DNA of 64,000 nucleotides from Rhizobium oryziradicis (GCF_001939045.1 NZ_MKIM01000024.1:392933-456932), one strand, 5' to 3'. Shown: positions 9,272-18,257, numbered from the stretch's first letter. Program-made: numbers and translations. Notes: a model not told the origin generated them from the sequence alone.

Positions 9272-9378
9272 TACAGCGCCGTGCGCCATACATGACGCAC
9301 AAAAATTCTCTTTAACTCTTTATTTTCGCTTCATAATTTTATTTTTTGAACCGATTTCGGTTTAAAGAATGATGCAAT
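9272..9378. repeat. Rhizobial mosaic repeat, copy 1
   Basis: It begins with TACAGCGCCGTGCGCCATA, continues with GACGCACAAA, and ends in a hairpin module made from TTGAACCGATTTCGGTTTAA and GAATGATGCA. The same order of modules occurs at 15111-15220 and, shortened, at 13518-13592. It fills most of the gap between the isochorismatase and XapX genes. Confidence 0.7.
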
Positions 9379-9453
9379 ATGCGACCAGCACATTTGGGAG
9401 CAAAGGAGACCGGCGCAAGCAAACTCGCGCCGGATGTCGTGTCTTGCACCAGC

Positions 9454-10110
9454 TTAATGGCCTTCGGAGGCACCAAACATCGACTTGGCATAGGTAATGC
9501 CAATGCCGTAGGAGCCAGCATATTTCTTGGCAATGCCGGTGGTCATGTCATAGGTTTCCGTGCGCGCCCAATCGCGCTGCAATTCCAGCAGATATTGCAC
9601 CGAGGTCATTGGCTGCGCACCGGCTTGCACCATGCGGTCCATGGCGCGGTTGTGGGCTTCATCCGATACATCGCCGCAGGCATCAGCGATAACGTAAACC
9701 TCAAAGCCCTGGTCGATGGCCGACAGCGCAGGACCGACGATGCAAACGCCCGTCCAAAGACCGGCCAGCACAATGCGCTTTTTGCCGAGGCGGTTGACTT
9801 CGTCGATAACGGCTGCATCTTCCCATGTGTTCATCGAGGTGCGATCAAACAGGGACTGACCGGGAAAAGCCTCGGTGATTTCGCTGAACATCGGGCCGGA
9901 AAAGCTCTTTTCCGCAACTGTGGTCAAAATGGTGGAAACGCCAAAGCCCTTGGCACCATGCGAGATGAGGGCTGCATTGTTGCGCAGATTAACGGCATCA
10001 ATGCTTTTGGTGGCAAACGCCATTTGCGATTGAAAATCAATCAGGATGAGCGTGTGATCCTTGGGCGTCAACAGCTTTGGGCCTGGTGTGGGTGTGGCGT
10101 TCAAAGTCAT
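9454..10110 (-). CDS. Isochorismatase-family cysteine hydrolase
   Basis: A 218-residue cytoplasmic hydrolase of the isochorismatase-like superfamily, YcaC branch. The catalytic Asp25 lies in LILIDFQ and the nucleophile Cys123 in LWTGVCIVGPAL; the lysine of the triad is probably in the RLGKKRIVLAG segment. Family members hydrolyse amides, ureides or similar C-N bonds. The product is not the isochorismatase of siderophore synthesis, since no ent genes are near. It lies directly downstream of an AraC gene (127-bp gap) and upstream of the XapX-amidohydrolase run. Confidence 0.85.
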   Translation of the reverse strand: MTLNATPTPGPKLLTPKDHTLILIDFQSQMAFATKSIDAVNLRNNAALISHGAKGFGVSTILTTVAEKSFSGPMFSEITEAFPGQSLFDRTSMNTWEDAAVIDEVNRLGKKRIVLAGLWTGVCIVGPALSAIDQGFEVYVIADACGDVSDEAHNRAMDRMVQAGAQPMTSVQYLLELQRDWARTETYDMTTGIAKKYAGSYGIGITYAKSMFGASEGH

Positions 10111-10237
10111 AATCAGATAATCTCCGCTGGCTTGAAGTGGTCTTCAGCAATGGGCGGATTATGATGCAACCAATTATGGACGTCTTGTTGATAGAAACTC
10201 CTTTTTGTACATTTCAATTGTCAAATTTCGCCGCACC

Positions 10238-11146
10238 TTAAAATTGTCGAATACGCCGCCAGGAGGCTGGCGTTGCCCCCGTCGCTCTGGTGAAAACACG
10301 GGTAAAATGGCTCTGATCGGCAAAGCCGCACAGGATTGCAATCTCTTTCAGGGGCAAAGCGGACTCCAGCATCACGTCTTTGGCCTTTTCAATCCGCTCC
10401 TGTGTCAACCATTGATGGGGAGTGGTTCCGGTTGTGTCGCGAAAGGCCTGTAGAAATGCCCGCGTGGAGAGATTGCAGGTTCGCGCCATCTCTTCGATCG
10501 AAAGCTGACCATCAAGATTGCTGCGCACCTGCGCCTGAAGTTCCGCCTGAAGCCTTGTCGAAAGCATGCGCCGACTGCTTGAGGATTGCGCGGGTTGATT
10601 GCCGTAATGTTGTGCCAGATGAATAATGATGGCCACCGAAAGCTGATCGACAAAAAGCGCGCTCTTGTTGATCTCACCATCCACGGAAGAAAACAGCGCC
10701 GCCAGCAAGCCGCCAAGCACCGGATCAGGACGTTGCTGCACGCATTCCAGCGCAACAGCCCCTTTGATATCGGCCTCATCTGCCATCATCGCCAAGGCTG
10801 CTTCACTCACTTCGAGCAACATAAAATCAAATGATCCACGCAGATCAGCGCGATAATCCTGCGTGAAACTGCGAAGGTAAACAGAATTCGCCTCAAAATC
10901 ATGCAAAGTCGAATGATGCTCGTGAAAAATGCGCCGCCGATGCCCGTTGGCGGCAGATACGCCCAGCAAATAGCCCCGGCTGTTGGCAGGCGTCACCACC
11001 TGCTCTTTTGGCGCGCTCAATGCACCTTTACGGTAAAAATTCATCCGTCCATTGGAAATGGACTGATCGACACTGAGCTTATCGCGTGAACAGCCAAGGT
11101 TATCACGCGGCAACGTCGTTTTTTTTAGCAAAATCTGATCCATCAT
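10238..11146 (-). CDS. AraC family regulator 1
   Basis: A 302-residue regulator with a GGAG ribosome site before tandem ATG codons. The C-terminal ~100 residues hold two helix-turn-helix motifs: SIEEMARTCNLSTRAFLQAF and, near the end, LKEIAILCGFADQSHFTRVF. The N-terminal ~190 residues resemble the AraC ligand-sensing domain. It is the first of three same-strand AraC genes and is the one next to the isochorismatase gene, so that gene and the block below it are the likely targets. Confidence 0.9.
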   Translation of the reverse strand: MMDQILLKKTTLPRDNLGCSRDKLSVDQSISNGRMNFYRKGALSAPKEQVVTPANSRGYLLGVSAANGHRRRIFHEHHSTLHDFEANSVYLRSFTQDYRADLRGSFDFMLLEVSEAALAMMADEADIKGAVALECVQQRPDPVLGGLLAALFSSVDGEINKSALFVDQLSVAIIIHLAQHYGNQPAQSSSSRRMLSTRLQAELQAQVRSNLDGQLSIEEMARTCNLSTRAFLQAFRDTTGTTPHQWLTQERIEKAKDVMLESALPLKEIAILCGFADQSHFTRVFTRATGATPASWRRIRQF

Positions 11147-11309
11147 CCCAGCTCCGGAGACATAATTCTTGCAAGCCTGATCACGTCAATGGCTAAATTA
11201 TGTATAAAATCTAAATAGTTATGGCACTCATACCGAAAGGCGATCAATGGTTCTTGCGGAAAAGTCGGGCGTCTTGCAAAAAAATCTTGTGTTCCGAATG
11301 CACGGGTCT

Positions 11310-12224
11310 TCAATCATTGAGATCGGATCGGTTGTGACGGCGATATTGCCCCGGTGCCAACCCCATAAACTCCGTGAAAATCCGCGTCATATGACTTTGA
11401 TCGGCAAAGCCGCAGGCGATCGCGATTTCCGCGATCGAATAATCACTCAGCAACATGCTTCTTGCGCGCGAAACCCGGTATTTTGACAGCCATCGATAGG
11501 GTGTTTCGCCAAAACTTTCCTTGAAGGCCTTGATAAAGTAACTGCGTGAAAGTTCGCATATATCAGCAAGATCTGCAATAGCGATGGGTTGGCTGAAATT
11601 CGCCTCCAAAAACTCCTTCACCCGCCGCTCTTGCCACGGTGCCAGGGTGCCTTTTTTCTCGGTGGGAAAATAGACGCCGCCATAGGTCTGGCTCAAATGC
11701 GCAAGAACCGCGAGGTTTATGCGCTCGATAAACAGCAAATTGGCCGCAGTTGGATCGTCCAGCGATGGCAGAAGCGCCTGCGCCAGGCCAAACATGACGG
11801 GGTCGATCTGAACCTGATCACAGGAGAGCGCCGTCAACAACGGGTGCCCCGCGTCTTGAGCAAAATTGCTCAGCCGATCAAAGGGAATGTGAAAATGAAC
11901 GGTGTCAAACGCAGAAAAATGCTGAACCTGCCAGCCATTGGTGAGATCAGCAATGACCATGGATGCCTTGGCTTGCGCGCCGCAGGACACAAGTGTTCCG
12001 CGACGCCAACGCTTCACTTTCGCAAGGGCCTGCATCTCAATGCTGACATCAAAGGCATCCACCCGCGGCATGATTCGGACATGTCCAGCCTCATTAAGGT
12101 CGGATCGCACCCGGCTTATCACGATGCCATCCTGAACGATCCCGCCCGCGATGCCTGTCTCGCCAGCACTCTGCTGGCTCTCACATGTGGATGAAATCGC
12201 GTCGGTTGCCACGCTGATGTTCAT
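11310..12224 (-). CDS. AraC family regulator 2
   Basis: A 304-residue AraC protein with the same layout as its neighbours. The HTH motifs are IADLADICELSRSYFIKAF and IAEIAIACGFADQSHMTRIF. It is most alike to regulator 1 in the second motif (CGFADQSH), but the N-terminal sensing domain differs, so its inducer is probably different. The gap to regulator 1 is 163 bp, which leaves room for its own promoter. Confidence 0.9.
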   Translation of the reverse strand: MNISVATDAISSTCESQQSAGETGIAGGIVQDGIVISRVRSDLNEAGHVRIMPRVDAFDVSIEMQALAKVKRWRRGTLVSCGAQAKASMVIADLTNGWQVQHFSAFDTVHFHIPFDRLSNFAQDAGHPLLTALSCDQVQIDPVMFGLAQALLPSLDDPTAANLLFIERINLAVLAHLSQTYGGVYFPTEKKGTLAPWQERRVKEFLEANFSQPIAIADLADICELSRSYFIKAFKESFGETPYRWLSKYRVSRARSMLLSDYSIAEIAIACGFADQSHMTRIFTEFMGLAPGQYRRHNRSDLND

Positions 12225-12358
12225 AACGGTTACTCAACTCCCTGATGCATGTCGTGTTCAATCCAGATCATCGAAGCGGTAGCGACCATGCGCGAAAACG
12301 ATAAAGTGCGGCGCGCCAATCGCAGACTTCACTCTTTTCCGTCGTTCTCGATACCCCA

Positions 12359-13276
12359 TCAATTCAACCAGCGTTTACGCCAAACCTCAGGCGACAAACC
12401 TGTGACGGTTGTGAAATCATCAAAAAAATGAGCCGGATCGCGAAAACCCGACAAAGAGGCGATCTCGTGAAAGCTGTGCTCATGCTCTGCCAGATAACGC
12501 TTTGCCAGAGCGACGCGATAAAGGATCAGCCAGGCCTGAAGGGTTTGCCCCTTAGCCAATTGAAACGCCTTGGAAAAATGGGCAATCGGCAGGCCCGCTG
12601 CATGCGTCATTGCGTCGAGTTCAGTATTGTTGTCAAAATCCTTGATCCACAAATCTGTGGTCTTTTTCTCCTGAAACTCAGAAAAACCCGATTCTTGCGG
12701 GTCTTTTATATCGCCGTGCCGGTGCAAAAGATGAGCACAAATGGCCACTGCCACATGTCCAAGCACCGGCGACGGCGCAAACTGCTGTTGATCAAGCAGC
12801 GGCAAAAGCACCTTACCCAAACTGAACACCACATCATCCGGCGTTCCGCGTAAGCATCGCAGGCTTCGTGCCGCTGGCGCGCTCGAAAACTCCGAGACTT
12901 CGGCCAAAAGAGCACGCGGAATGATAAAGGCCAAAGATTGCAGCGTCTCATACAACCGAATGGACGCACCTTCCGCCAGATCCACCAGACACATAGAGCC
13001 CTTGCGATAGGTCCGCAGCGGATGCTCGCAACCATCGTCCATCAGATCGCAATGGCGCGTATCCTCCAGATAGAGCATCAGGAAAAAGCAATCCTGTTTT
13101 GGAAGCGTGACGACGCGCGGGCTGTGTGCCTCAACGCGGCAATCAAGATAGGTGACACCAAACAAAGCATCCCGCACAGGCCGCGTGTGCAGACACGGCG
13201 CATCCGCCAAACCAAAAAACCGCCCGAGGGACAGTTCCTGCGGCAGATCCTGATGCACATTCGTCTCCTTCGTCAT
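12359..13276 (-). CDS. AraC family regulator 3
   Basis: A 305-residue AraC-like regulator if read from the ATG at 13276. That length matches the two neighbouring paralogues (302 and 304). A TTG at 13369 would add 31 residues but has no ribosome site. The C-terminal HTH segment is diverged: SFHEIASLSGFRDPAHFFDD and PEVWRKRW. The N-terminal half has no motif I can name. It lies 134 bp upstream of regulator 2 and is the last gene of the minus-strand block. Confidence 0.8.
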   Translation of the reverse strand: MTKETNVHQDLPQELSLGRFFGLADAPCLHTRPVRDALFGVTYLDCRVEAHSPRVVTLPKQDCFFLMLYLEDTRHCDLMDDGCEHPLRTYRKGSMCLVDLAEGASIRLYETLQSLAFIIPRALLAEVSEFSSAPAARSLRCLRGTPDDVVFSLGKVLLPLLDQQQFAPSPVLGHVAVAICAHLLHRHGDIKDPQESGFSEFQEKKTTDLWIKDFDNNTELDAMTHAAGLPIAHFSKAFQLAKGQTLQAWLILYRVALAKRYLAEHEHSFHEIASLSGFRDPAHFFDDFTTVTGLSPEVWRKRWLN

Positions 13277-13599
13277 GCTGCCCACGCCTTTTGCGCCAGC
13301 ACCCGGTCCAATAACCGCAGCAATACGGTTCGCGTTGTCCTTTTCATGCTGTGCTACTTTGACTTTCAAGTCTAGCAGAATTGACGCCTGTTTAGTCTAA
13401 AATCCATCACTTGATCGCAACTCGCATCGAGACGCGATGCTCTACCGCGCCTGATAATCGCCATCACTGACATGTTGCAACCCATCAACAACCTTGCCAT
13501 CAAGCTGCTCTCAAATGGGCGCACACAGAGCGCGATAACACTTTTAATTTGCTGCATAATTCCTTCAATCGCTTTTGGTTGAAGGAATGATGTGAACAA
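13277..13599. other. Intergenic region with repeat
   Basis: No supported gene. It contains the upstream region of regulator 3 and a shortened mosaic repeat at 13518-13592. A 75-codon frame over the repeat has no coding character. Confidence 0.5.
13518..13592. repeat. Rhizobial mosaic repeat, copy 2 (shortened)
   Basis: It carries GGCGCACACAGAGCG, then TTGCTGCATAATTCCTTCAA and the hairpin partner TTGAAGGAATGATG. It matches the 3' module of the elements at 9272-9378 and 15111-15220. Confidence 0.65.
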
Positions 13600-14892
13600 T
13601 CATCGCACAAGACGCACTTGGCCGTTGCTTCCGCCGCCTACGCCATCATAGGGCTCAACCTGCCACTTCGACGAATTCATGATCATCGTATTCACGACCA
13701 GCGTGATTTTGCTGCTCACATTTGTGGTGGAATTGTAGGTCACATTGCGATTGGGCAGATGGATAATGCCTTGAAGCGTTTCGCCATTGGAACCATTGAA
13801 AACATATTGCTGCTTGTTTGCATTGTTGCCGGCATCGCTGGTTTTTTCAAACATCAACAATCCGCTGTAAGGGCCGGAGGTGGGAGCGCTTGCGGTCATT
13901 TTGATACCGCCATTCATGCGGATCTCGCTGTTGACGTCCGGGAAATAAAACGTCACGTTATTTGCAATCACGGTTGAATTGCTGTTGATGATCATTCTGC
14001 CGCGAATGATGTGCAATCCCGGCTGAAATGTAATCGTCGGGCTGCCATTGAAGGTTGTTTCACAATGCATTCCAGGTTTGATGGATTGGGTACTGCCGTC
14101 CTGCGTTCCACTTGTGGTGCAATTGTTTGGCAAAGTGGGTTCCGGCAAGGATGGATACGGATCTGGCGATACAGCACAGTCGGTTTTGAGATTGGCCAGT
14201 GTTCCGCCATTGCGAATGTAATTCGTTCCCTTCACGCAGAATTTTGCCGTATCAATCGTCGCCCCACTGTTCATGATAAAGGCTGGATTGGCTGTGGAGG
14301 CCACATACATGGTGCAGTTTTTGGCAACTAGGTTGGCTCCGGAATTGATAAGAACCGCCTGGCTTTCATTGCCAAGAACATAGATGCAGCCGTTTTGCGA
14401 AGGCTTGGACAGCGCACTCGCGTTTAGGGTTATGGGCAGCACATTAATACCGGCAATGGGCAGAAAATTCGTTGGATATTTTGTCGACAAACCGGCATTG
14501 AGTGTCCCATCGGAGCCAACATCAAGCGTGAGCTGAAATGCTGTATCCTGTCCCTCAATGGATTGAGAACCATTGGTTGCAGGCGTTAATGAGGTCTTGG
14601 TTGCGGCAGCTATAAAGCTGAGAACGGTTGTGCGCTGTTGTGACGGATCCCGGATTTGGGCCGCAGCCAGCACGCCTGCATCCAGTCTTTCCTGTAAATC
14701 CGTCTTTTGCAGAAAAGCCCCTGCCACATCAACCGCACCTCCTGCGGTAATCAAAACAAGCGGCAACAGGACAGCCGTTGAAATTGCAAAATTTCCCTCG
14801 GTGGACAAACGAAACCGTGCGAAAAACTTGAAAAGACAAAAGGCAGAATACGGCACTGAAAGAGACTCCAAGCGGGGGAAATGCAAAGACAA
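13600..14892 (-). CDS. TadG-like (TadE/TadG family) surface protein
   Basis: A 430-residue protein. Residues ~30-62 hold the TadE/TadG-like N-terminal helix (STEGNFAISTAVLLPLV) that anchors pilus-associated proteins in the inner membrane. The remainder is exported, Asn/Ser/Thr-rich and beta-rich, with repeated blocks such as INSGANLVAKNCTMYV and MNSGATIDTAKFC that suggest a parallel beta-helix. Tad-locus proteins help build Flp pili. No other tad or cpa genes are nearby, so this is an isolated copy, as is common in rhizobia. A role in adhesion is inference. Confidence 0.75.
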   Translation of the reverse strand: MSLHFPRLESLSVPYSAFCLFKFFARFRLSTEGNFAISTAVLLPLVLITAGGAVDVAGAFLQKTDLQERLDAGVLAAAQIRDPSQQRTTVLSFIAAATKTSLTPATNGSQSIEGQDTAFQLTLDVGSDGTLNAGLSTKYPTNFLPIAGINVLPITLNASALSKPSQNGCIYVLGNESQAVLINSGANLVAKNCTMYVASTANPAFIMNSGATIDTAKFCVKGTNYIRNGGTLANLKTDCAVSPDPYPSLPEPTLPNNCTTSGTQDGSTQSIKPGMHCETTFNGSPTITFQPGLHIIRGRMIINSNSTVIANNVTFYFPDVNSEIRMNGGIKMTASAPTSGPYSGLLMFEKTSDAGNNANKQQYVFNGSNGETLQGIIHLPNRNVTYNSTTNVSSKITLVVNTMIMNSSKWQVEPYDGVGGGSNGQVRLVR

Positions 14893-15304
14893 GCATCGGA
14901 TTTATCTGAAAGCCGGTTTCGACTTTTTGACCGATGCCCTGGGAACACCCCTTAAAATATAGGGGTTAAATCCCAGCATCCTGTTAATGGCCTTTCCGCA
15001 GCAAGCGAATTTTCCATGGATTTTCAGGGAAATCGATTTGATGCTAAACAAATACCTTCTAAATAACTTTGATCGTCGCAGTCTCTTTTGGTACCGCTGA
15101 TTTTAAGTCGTTACAGCGCCGTTCGCCATTATATGGCGCACAAAGGCTCAAAGTAACACTCTATATCTGCTGCATAATTTTCGCCTTAAAGCGATTCCGA
15201 TGTAAGGAATTATGCAGTAATTTCGCCCAGGCGACACTTTCCCATTGCACCGCACCCCAGCCTTTTGCATGGTAACCTCAGCGTTTCATGTCACGGGTTT
15301 TATC
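14893..15304. other. Intergenic region between divergent genes
   Basis: It holds the divergent promoters of the TadG-like gene (-) and the DadA-like gene (+), and a complete mosaic repeat at 15111-15220. I see no gene and no recognisable operator in the remainder. Confidence 0.5.
15111..15220. repeat. Rhizobial mosaic repeat, copy 3
   Basis: It begins TTACAGCGCCGTTCGCCAT, has the GGCGCACAAAGGCTC arm, then CTGCTGCATAATTTTCGCC and the closing hairpin around GCGATTCCGATGTAAGGAA to TATGCAGTAA. It is the most complete of the three related copies in this window. Confidence 0.7.
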
Positions 15305-16552
15305 ATGTCTGTCGATGCAATTGTTCTTGGTGCCGGTATTATCGGCGTCTCCACGGCTGTTCACCTTGCCCGTCGCGGCAAATCTGTGGTGCTGGTGGAT
15401 CGGCGCGGTGCGGGCGAAGAGACATCCTATGGCAATGCCGGGCTTATTCAGCGCGAAGGCGTGGTGCCCTATGGCTTTCCGCAGGATTTGGGCCTGCTCC
15501 TGCGCTATGGTCTCAACAATCGCATCGATGCGCATTATCATCTGGCGGCCCTGCCCAAGCTGCTGCCGTTTCTGTCATCCTATTGGTGGCACTCCAACGC
15601 AAGCCGCCATGCGGTGATTGCCCGCGCCTATGCGCCGCTGATTGAAAATTCGATCACCGAACACAACACTTTGATTGAGGCCGCAGGTGCTCAAAGCCTG
15701 ATTGCCAAACGCGGCTGGCTGGAAGTGTTTCGCACCGATGCGGTCCGCGACAAGGAATTTGCGGAAGCGGATCGCCTGGCGCGCGACTATGGCATCAGCT
15801 ATCAGACATTGAGCGCCGCCGACATGGCGAAGGCCGAACCCCATCTGCAAGGGGCGTTTTCGGGCGGGTTGCAATGGTCTGATCCGTGGTCGGTTTTGGA
15901 CCCGCTGGCGCTCACCAAAGCCTATCTTGCCTATTTTGAAAGCCTCGGCGGACGTTTTGTTCATGGCGACGCCAAGAGCCTGAAACAGGTGGGCAAGGCC
16001 TGGCAGGTCAAAACCGATGACGGTTTGATGGATGGTGCAAGTGTTGTGGTGGCGCTTGGGCCGTGGTCGGATGAGATCACCTACATGCTGGGCTATCGCT
16101 TTTTGCTCGGCGTCAAGCGCGGCTATCACATGCACTATAAGCCGCAGGGCAATGCGGTGCTGAACAATTGGACCATGGATAAGGAGCGTGGCTATTTCCT
16201 CGCCCCGATGACGCAAGGGATTCGCCTGACCACGGGCGCAGAATTTGGCCTGCGCGATTCGCCCAAAACGCCGGTTCAGCTGGAGCGCGCCGAAAAAGTG
16301 GCCCGCAGCATCTTTCCGCTCGCCGAGCGATTGGACAGCGAGCCGTGGATGGGTGCCCGCCCCTGCACGCCCGACATGATGCCGGTGATTGGCGAAGCGC
16401 CGCGCCACAAAGGCCTGTGGTTTGCCTTTGGCCATGCCCACCATGGTCTTACCCTTGGCCCCGTGACCGGCCGTTTGCTGGCCGAGGCCATGACCGGCGA
16501 AAAGCCGTTTATGGATATCTCAGCTTTCCGGCCAGAGCGGTTCAAACTGTGA
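15305..16552 (+). CDS. D-amino-acid dehydrogenase-like FAD oxidoreductase
   Basis: A 415-residue DAO-family flavoenzyme. The N-terminal dinucleotide fold VLGAGIIGVSTAVHLARRGK is followed by VVLVDR and the SYGNAGLI motif of DadA-type enzymes. The C-terminal motif GARPCTPDMMPVIG and GHAHHGLTLGPVTGRL complete the family pattern. The ATG at 15305 is chosen because it begins the fold; an upstream start would add 20 unsupported residues. It probably oxidises a D-amino or imino acid at the membrane and passes electrons to the respiratory chain. No racemase gene is beside it, so the true substrate is open. Confidence 0.85.
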   Translation: MSVDAIVLGAGIIGVSTAVHLARRGKSVVLVDRRGAGEETSYGNAGLIQREGVVPYGFPQDLGLLLRYGLNNRIDAHYHLAALPKLLPFLSSYWWHSNASRHAVIARAYAPLIENSITEHNTLIEAAGAQSLIAKRGWLEVFRTDAVRDKEFAEADRLARDYGISYQTLSAADMAKAEPHLQGAFSGGLQWSDPWSVLDPLALTKAYLAYFESLGGRFVHGDAKSLKQVGKAWQVKTDDGLMDGASVVVALGPWSDEITYMLGYRFLLGVKRGYHMHYKPQGNAVLNNWTMDKERGYFLAPMTQGIRLTTGAEFGLRDSPKTPVQLERAEKVARSIFPLAERLDSEPWMGARPCTPDMMPVIGEAPRHKGLWFAFGHAHHGLTLGPVTGRLLAEAMTGEKPFMDISAFRPERFKL

Positions 16553-16655
16553 GGCCGCTCGCACGATTGTGATGGGAAACGCAGCAAGTGTCATTCGAAC
16601 AGCGTGAAAGGGTGATTACGATCCCCAGACGAACAACGCATTTTCAGAGGTTCGA

Positions 16656-17381
16656 ATGACCCTTCACGCTGCATCAAAATTTGCCATCGGCGTTGTCGCC
16701 ATGCTTGCCGCAAGCACGGTAGCCCATGCCGATTCGGATGCTTTATGGAACATCGTGCACAACAAATGCGTGGTGGCGACGAAGCCCTGCACGGTGGTGA
16801 ATACAGCGGAGCATTACGCGCTTTTGAAAGACCTGCGCGGTGTTGCGCAACATTTGCTCATCCCGACCGACAAGATCACCGGCATTGAAAGCCCGGCCCT
16901 GCTGGACCCAAACACACCGAATTTCTTCAATGATGCGTGGAAAGAACAGACCGAAGTGGATGCGAAGCTGCCACATCCGCTGCCACGCGATGAGGTCAGC
17001 CTTGCGGTGAATGCGCAAAATGCCCGTTCGCAAAACCAGCTGCATATTCACATTGATTGCCTGAGCGTTGAGAGCCATAAGGCCCTTTTGAAAGTGGCCG
17101 ATCAGCTTGGCACCACTTGGCAGCCTTTGCCGGTTGAGATTGCCGGTCACCATTTCAAGGCCGAAAAAGTCGAAGGTGAAACGCTGGGCAGCTACAATCC
17201 GTTTCTGGAACTGGCCAAAACGCTGAAAGACCCCGCAACCGACATGGCCAAACAAAATCTGGTGGTGGTGGGTGCCAATTTCACCAGCGGCCCCGGCTTT
17301 ATCGTTCTGACGGATGAAGCCGCCCCCCTTCACGGTGGTGAAGATGTGCAAGACCACACATGTGCCATTGATCCGGCCTGA
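16656..17381 (+). CDS. cdh: CDP-diacylglycerol pyrophosphatase
   Basis: A 241-residue enzyme that hydrolyses CDP-diacylglycerol to phosphatidate and CMP (EC 3.6.1.26). A Sec-type signal covers residues 1-26 (ending AHA/DS). The family motifs are the early LWNIVHNKC and CTVVN, the SPALLDPNTPNFF block, and the HIT-like active site QLHIHIDCLS with His130 and His132. A periplasmic or membrane-facing location is expected. It stands alone, 103 bp after the DadA-like gene, and ends at a hairpin shared with the convergent rirA gene. Confidence 0.88.
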   Translation: MTLHAASKFAIGVVAMLAASTVAHADSDALWNIVHNKCVVATKPCTVVNTAEHYALLKDLRGVAQHLLIPTDKITGIESPALLDPNTPNFFNDAWKEQTEVDAKLPHPLPRDEVSLAVNAQNARSQNQLHIHIDCLSVESHKALLKVADQLGTTWQPLPVEIAGHHFKAEKVEGETLGSYNPFLELAKTLKDPATDMAKQNLVVVGANFTSGPGFIVLTDEAAPLHGGEDVQDHTCAIDPA

Positions 17382-17395
17382 TGATGATACAAAAA

Positions 17396-17421
17396 AGCGC
17401 CCGGACAATTGTCGGGGCGCT
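17396..17421. terminator. Terminator between cdh and rirA
   Basis: AGCGCCC and GGGCGCT flank an imperfect inner stem (GGACAATTGTCG). On the minus strand the hairpin is followed by TTTTT, so it fits best as the rirA terminator; it probably also serves the convergent cdh gene. Confidence 0.75.
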
Positions 17422-17443
17422 CACATCTTGAAAACTCTCTTGT

Positions 17444-17914
17444 TTAAGCCGCTGGAGCCGATGCAATCCGCGGAATATCTTCCATGCCCAGCAGGAAGTT
17501 GATTTGTGGGCGCGCCTTGACCAGATCATCAATGGAATATTCAGCCAGCACCGCAAAAAACGCGTTGAGTGCCTTGCGCAACGCCGAGTTCAGACCGCAG
17601 CTGTCAATCAACGGACAATCCACATCGCCATCGTCTTCAAAGCATTCGGCCATGGCAAAGCTGTCTTCTGTCACCTTGACCACATCAAACAGGCTGATGG
17701 TTTCCGGCGCGCGACCCAGACGCACACCGCCGTTGCGGCCACGCACGGTTTCAATCAGGCCGGCCTTGGTCAAAGGCTGCAAAATCTTGAACAAAAACAG
17801 TTCAGACACCCCATACGCCTTGGCAATTTCAGGAATACGGCTCAAGTGATCCTTGTTGGCAGCGCAATACATCAGCATCCGTACTGCGTAATTTGTCTGC
17901 TTGGTCAAGCGCAT
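17444..17914 (-). CDS. rirA: Rrf2-family iron-responsive regulator RirA
   Basis: A 156-residue Rrf2 protein. The winged helix spans residues 1-65 (MRLTKQTNYAVRMLMYCAAN, then GVSELFLFKIL and VRGRNGGVRLG). Three cysteines, Cys91, Cys100 and Cys106 in CFEDDGDVDCPLIDSCGLN, are the Fe-S cluster ligands characteristic of RirA, the iron-replete repressor of rhizobial iron uptake. The match over the recognition helix and cluster region is close to rhizobial RirA proteins as I know them. A GAGGAG ribosome site precedes the ATG. No iron-uptake genes are adjacent, as expected for a global regulator. Confidence 0.93.
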   Translation of the reverse strand: MRLTKQTNYAVRMLMYCAANKDHLSRIPEIAKAYGVSELFLFKILQPLTKAGLIETVRGRNGGVRLGRAPETISLFDVVKVTEDSFAMAECFEDDGDVDCPLIDSCGLNSALRKALNAFFAVLAEYSIDDLVKARPQINFLLGMEDIPRIASAPAA

Positions 17915-18098
17915 GCGGAACTCCTCAAGGTGTCTGCTCAGGCCTTATATAATGGCATTTGTAGTTTTGAACAATTCCAAAATTAAGTTTTTCGCAACAC
18001 GATCGCCTTGTTTTGCGGCAATCTCGGCATCGCGCAACAAAAGTTGATCGGAAAAGTATGGATTTCACACTCCATAATTGCAAGATCGTGAAAATAAG

Positions 18099-18130
18099 AA
18101 AAGGCGGACCATTTCTGGCCCGCCTTTTTT
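18099..18130 (-). terminator. Terminator downstream of mmsA
   Basis: AAGGCGGACC pairs with GGCCCGCCTT around ATTTCT; the one mismatch becomes a G-U pair on the minus strand. T tracts flank it on both strands, so it may work in both directions. Confidence 0.7.
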
Positions 18131-18148
18131 GACAATCACGTCAAACGA

Positions 18149-18193
18149 TCACTTCATGGTTGGCATGACAAACTCGGCACCGTCCTTGATGCC
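18149..18193 (-). pseudogene. Duplicated 3' tail fragment of mmsA
   Basis: These 45 bp match the last 15 codons of mmsA (18258-18302), including the stop, at 42 of 45 positions. It encodes GIKDGAEFVMPTMK and a stop. All three differences are synonymous. No other part of a second mmsA is present. It looks like the remnant left by recombination or deletion between two diverged copies. Confidence 0.75.
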
Positions 18194-18257
18194 TGCCCGC
18201 GCACCCGCAGCAAACGAAGTGCCGCGAGGACGCGCAAGCTAACAATGCGTGAGGGCA

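Noticed and set aside
13372..13599. 75-codon minus-strand frame
   Set aside because: It lies across a mosaic repeat and has no ribosome site or coding character.
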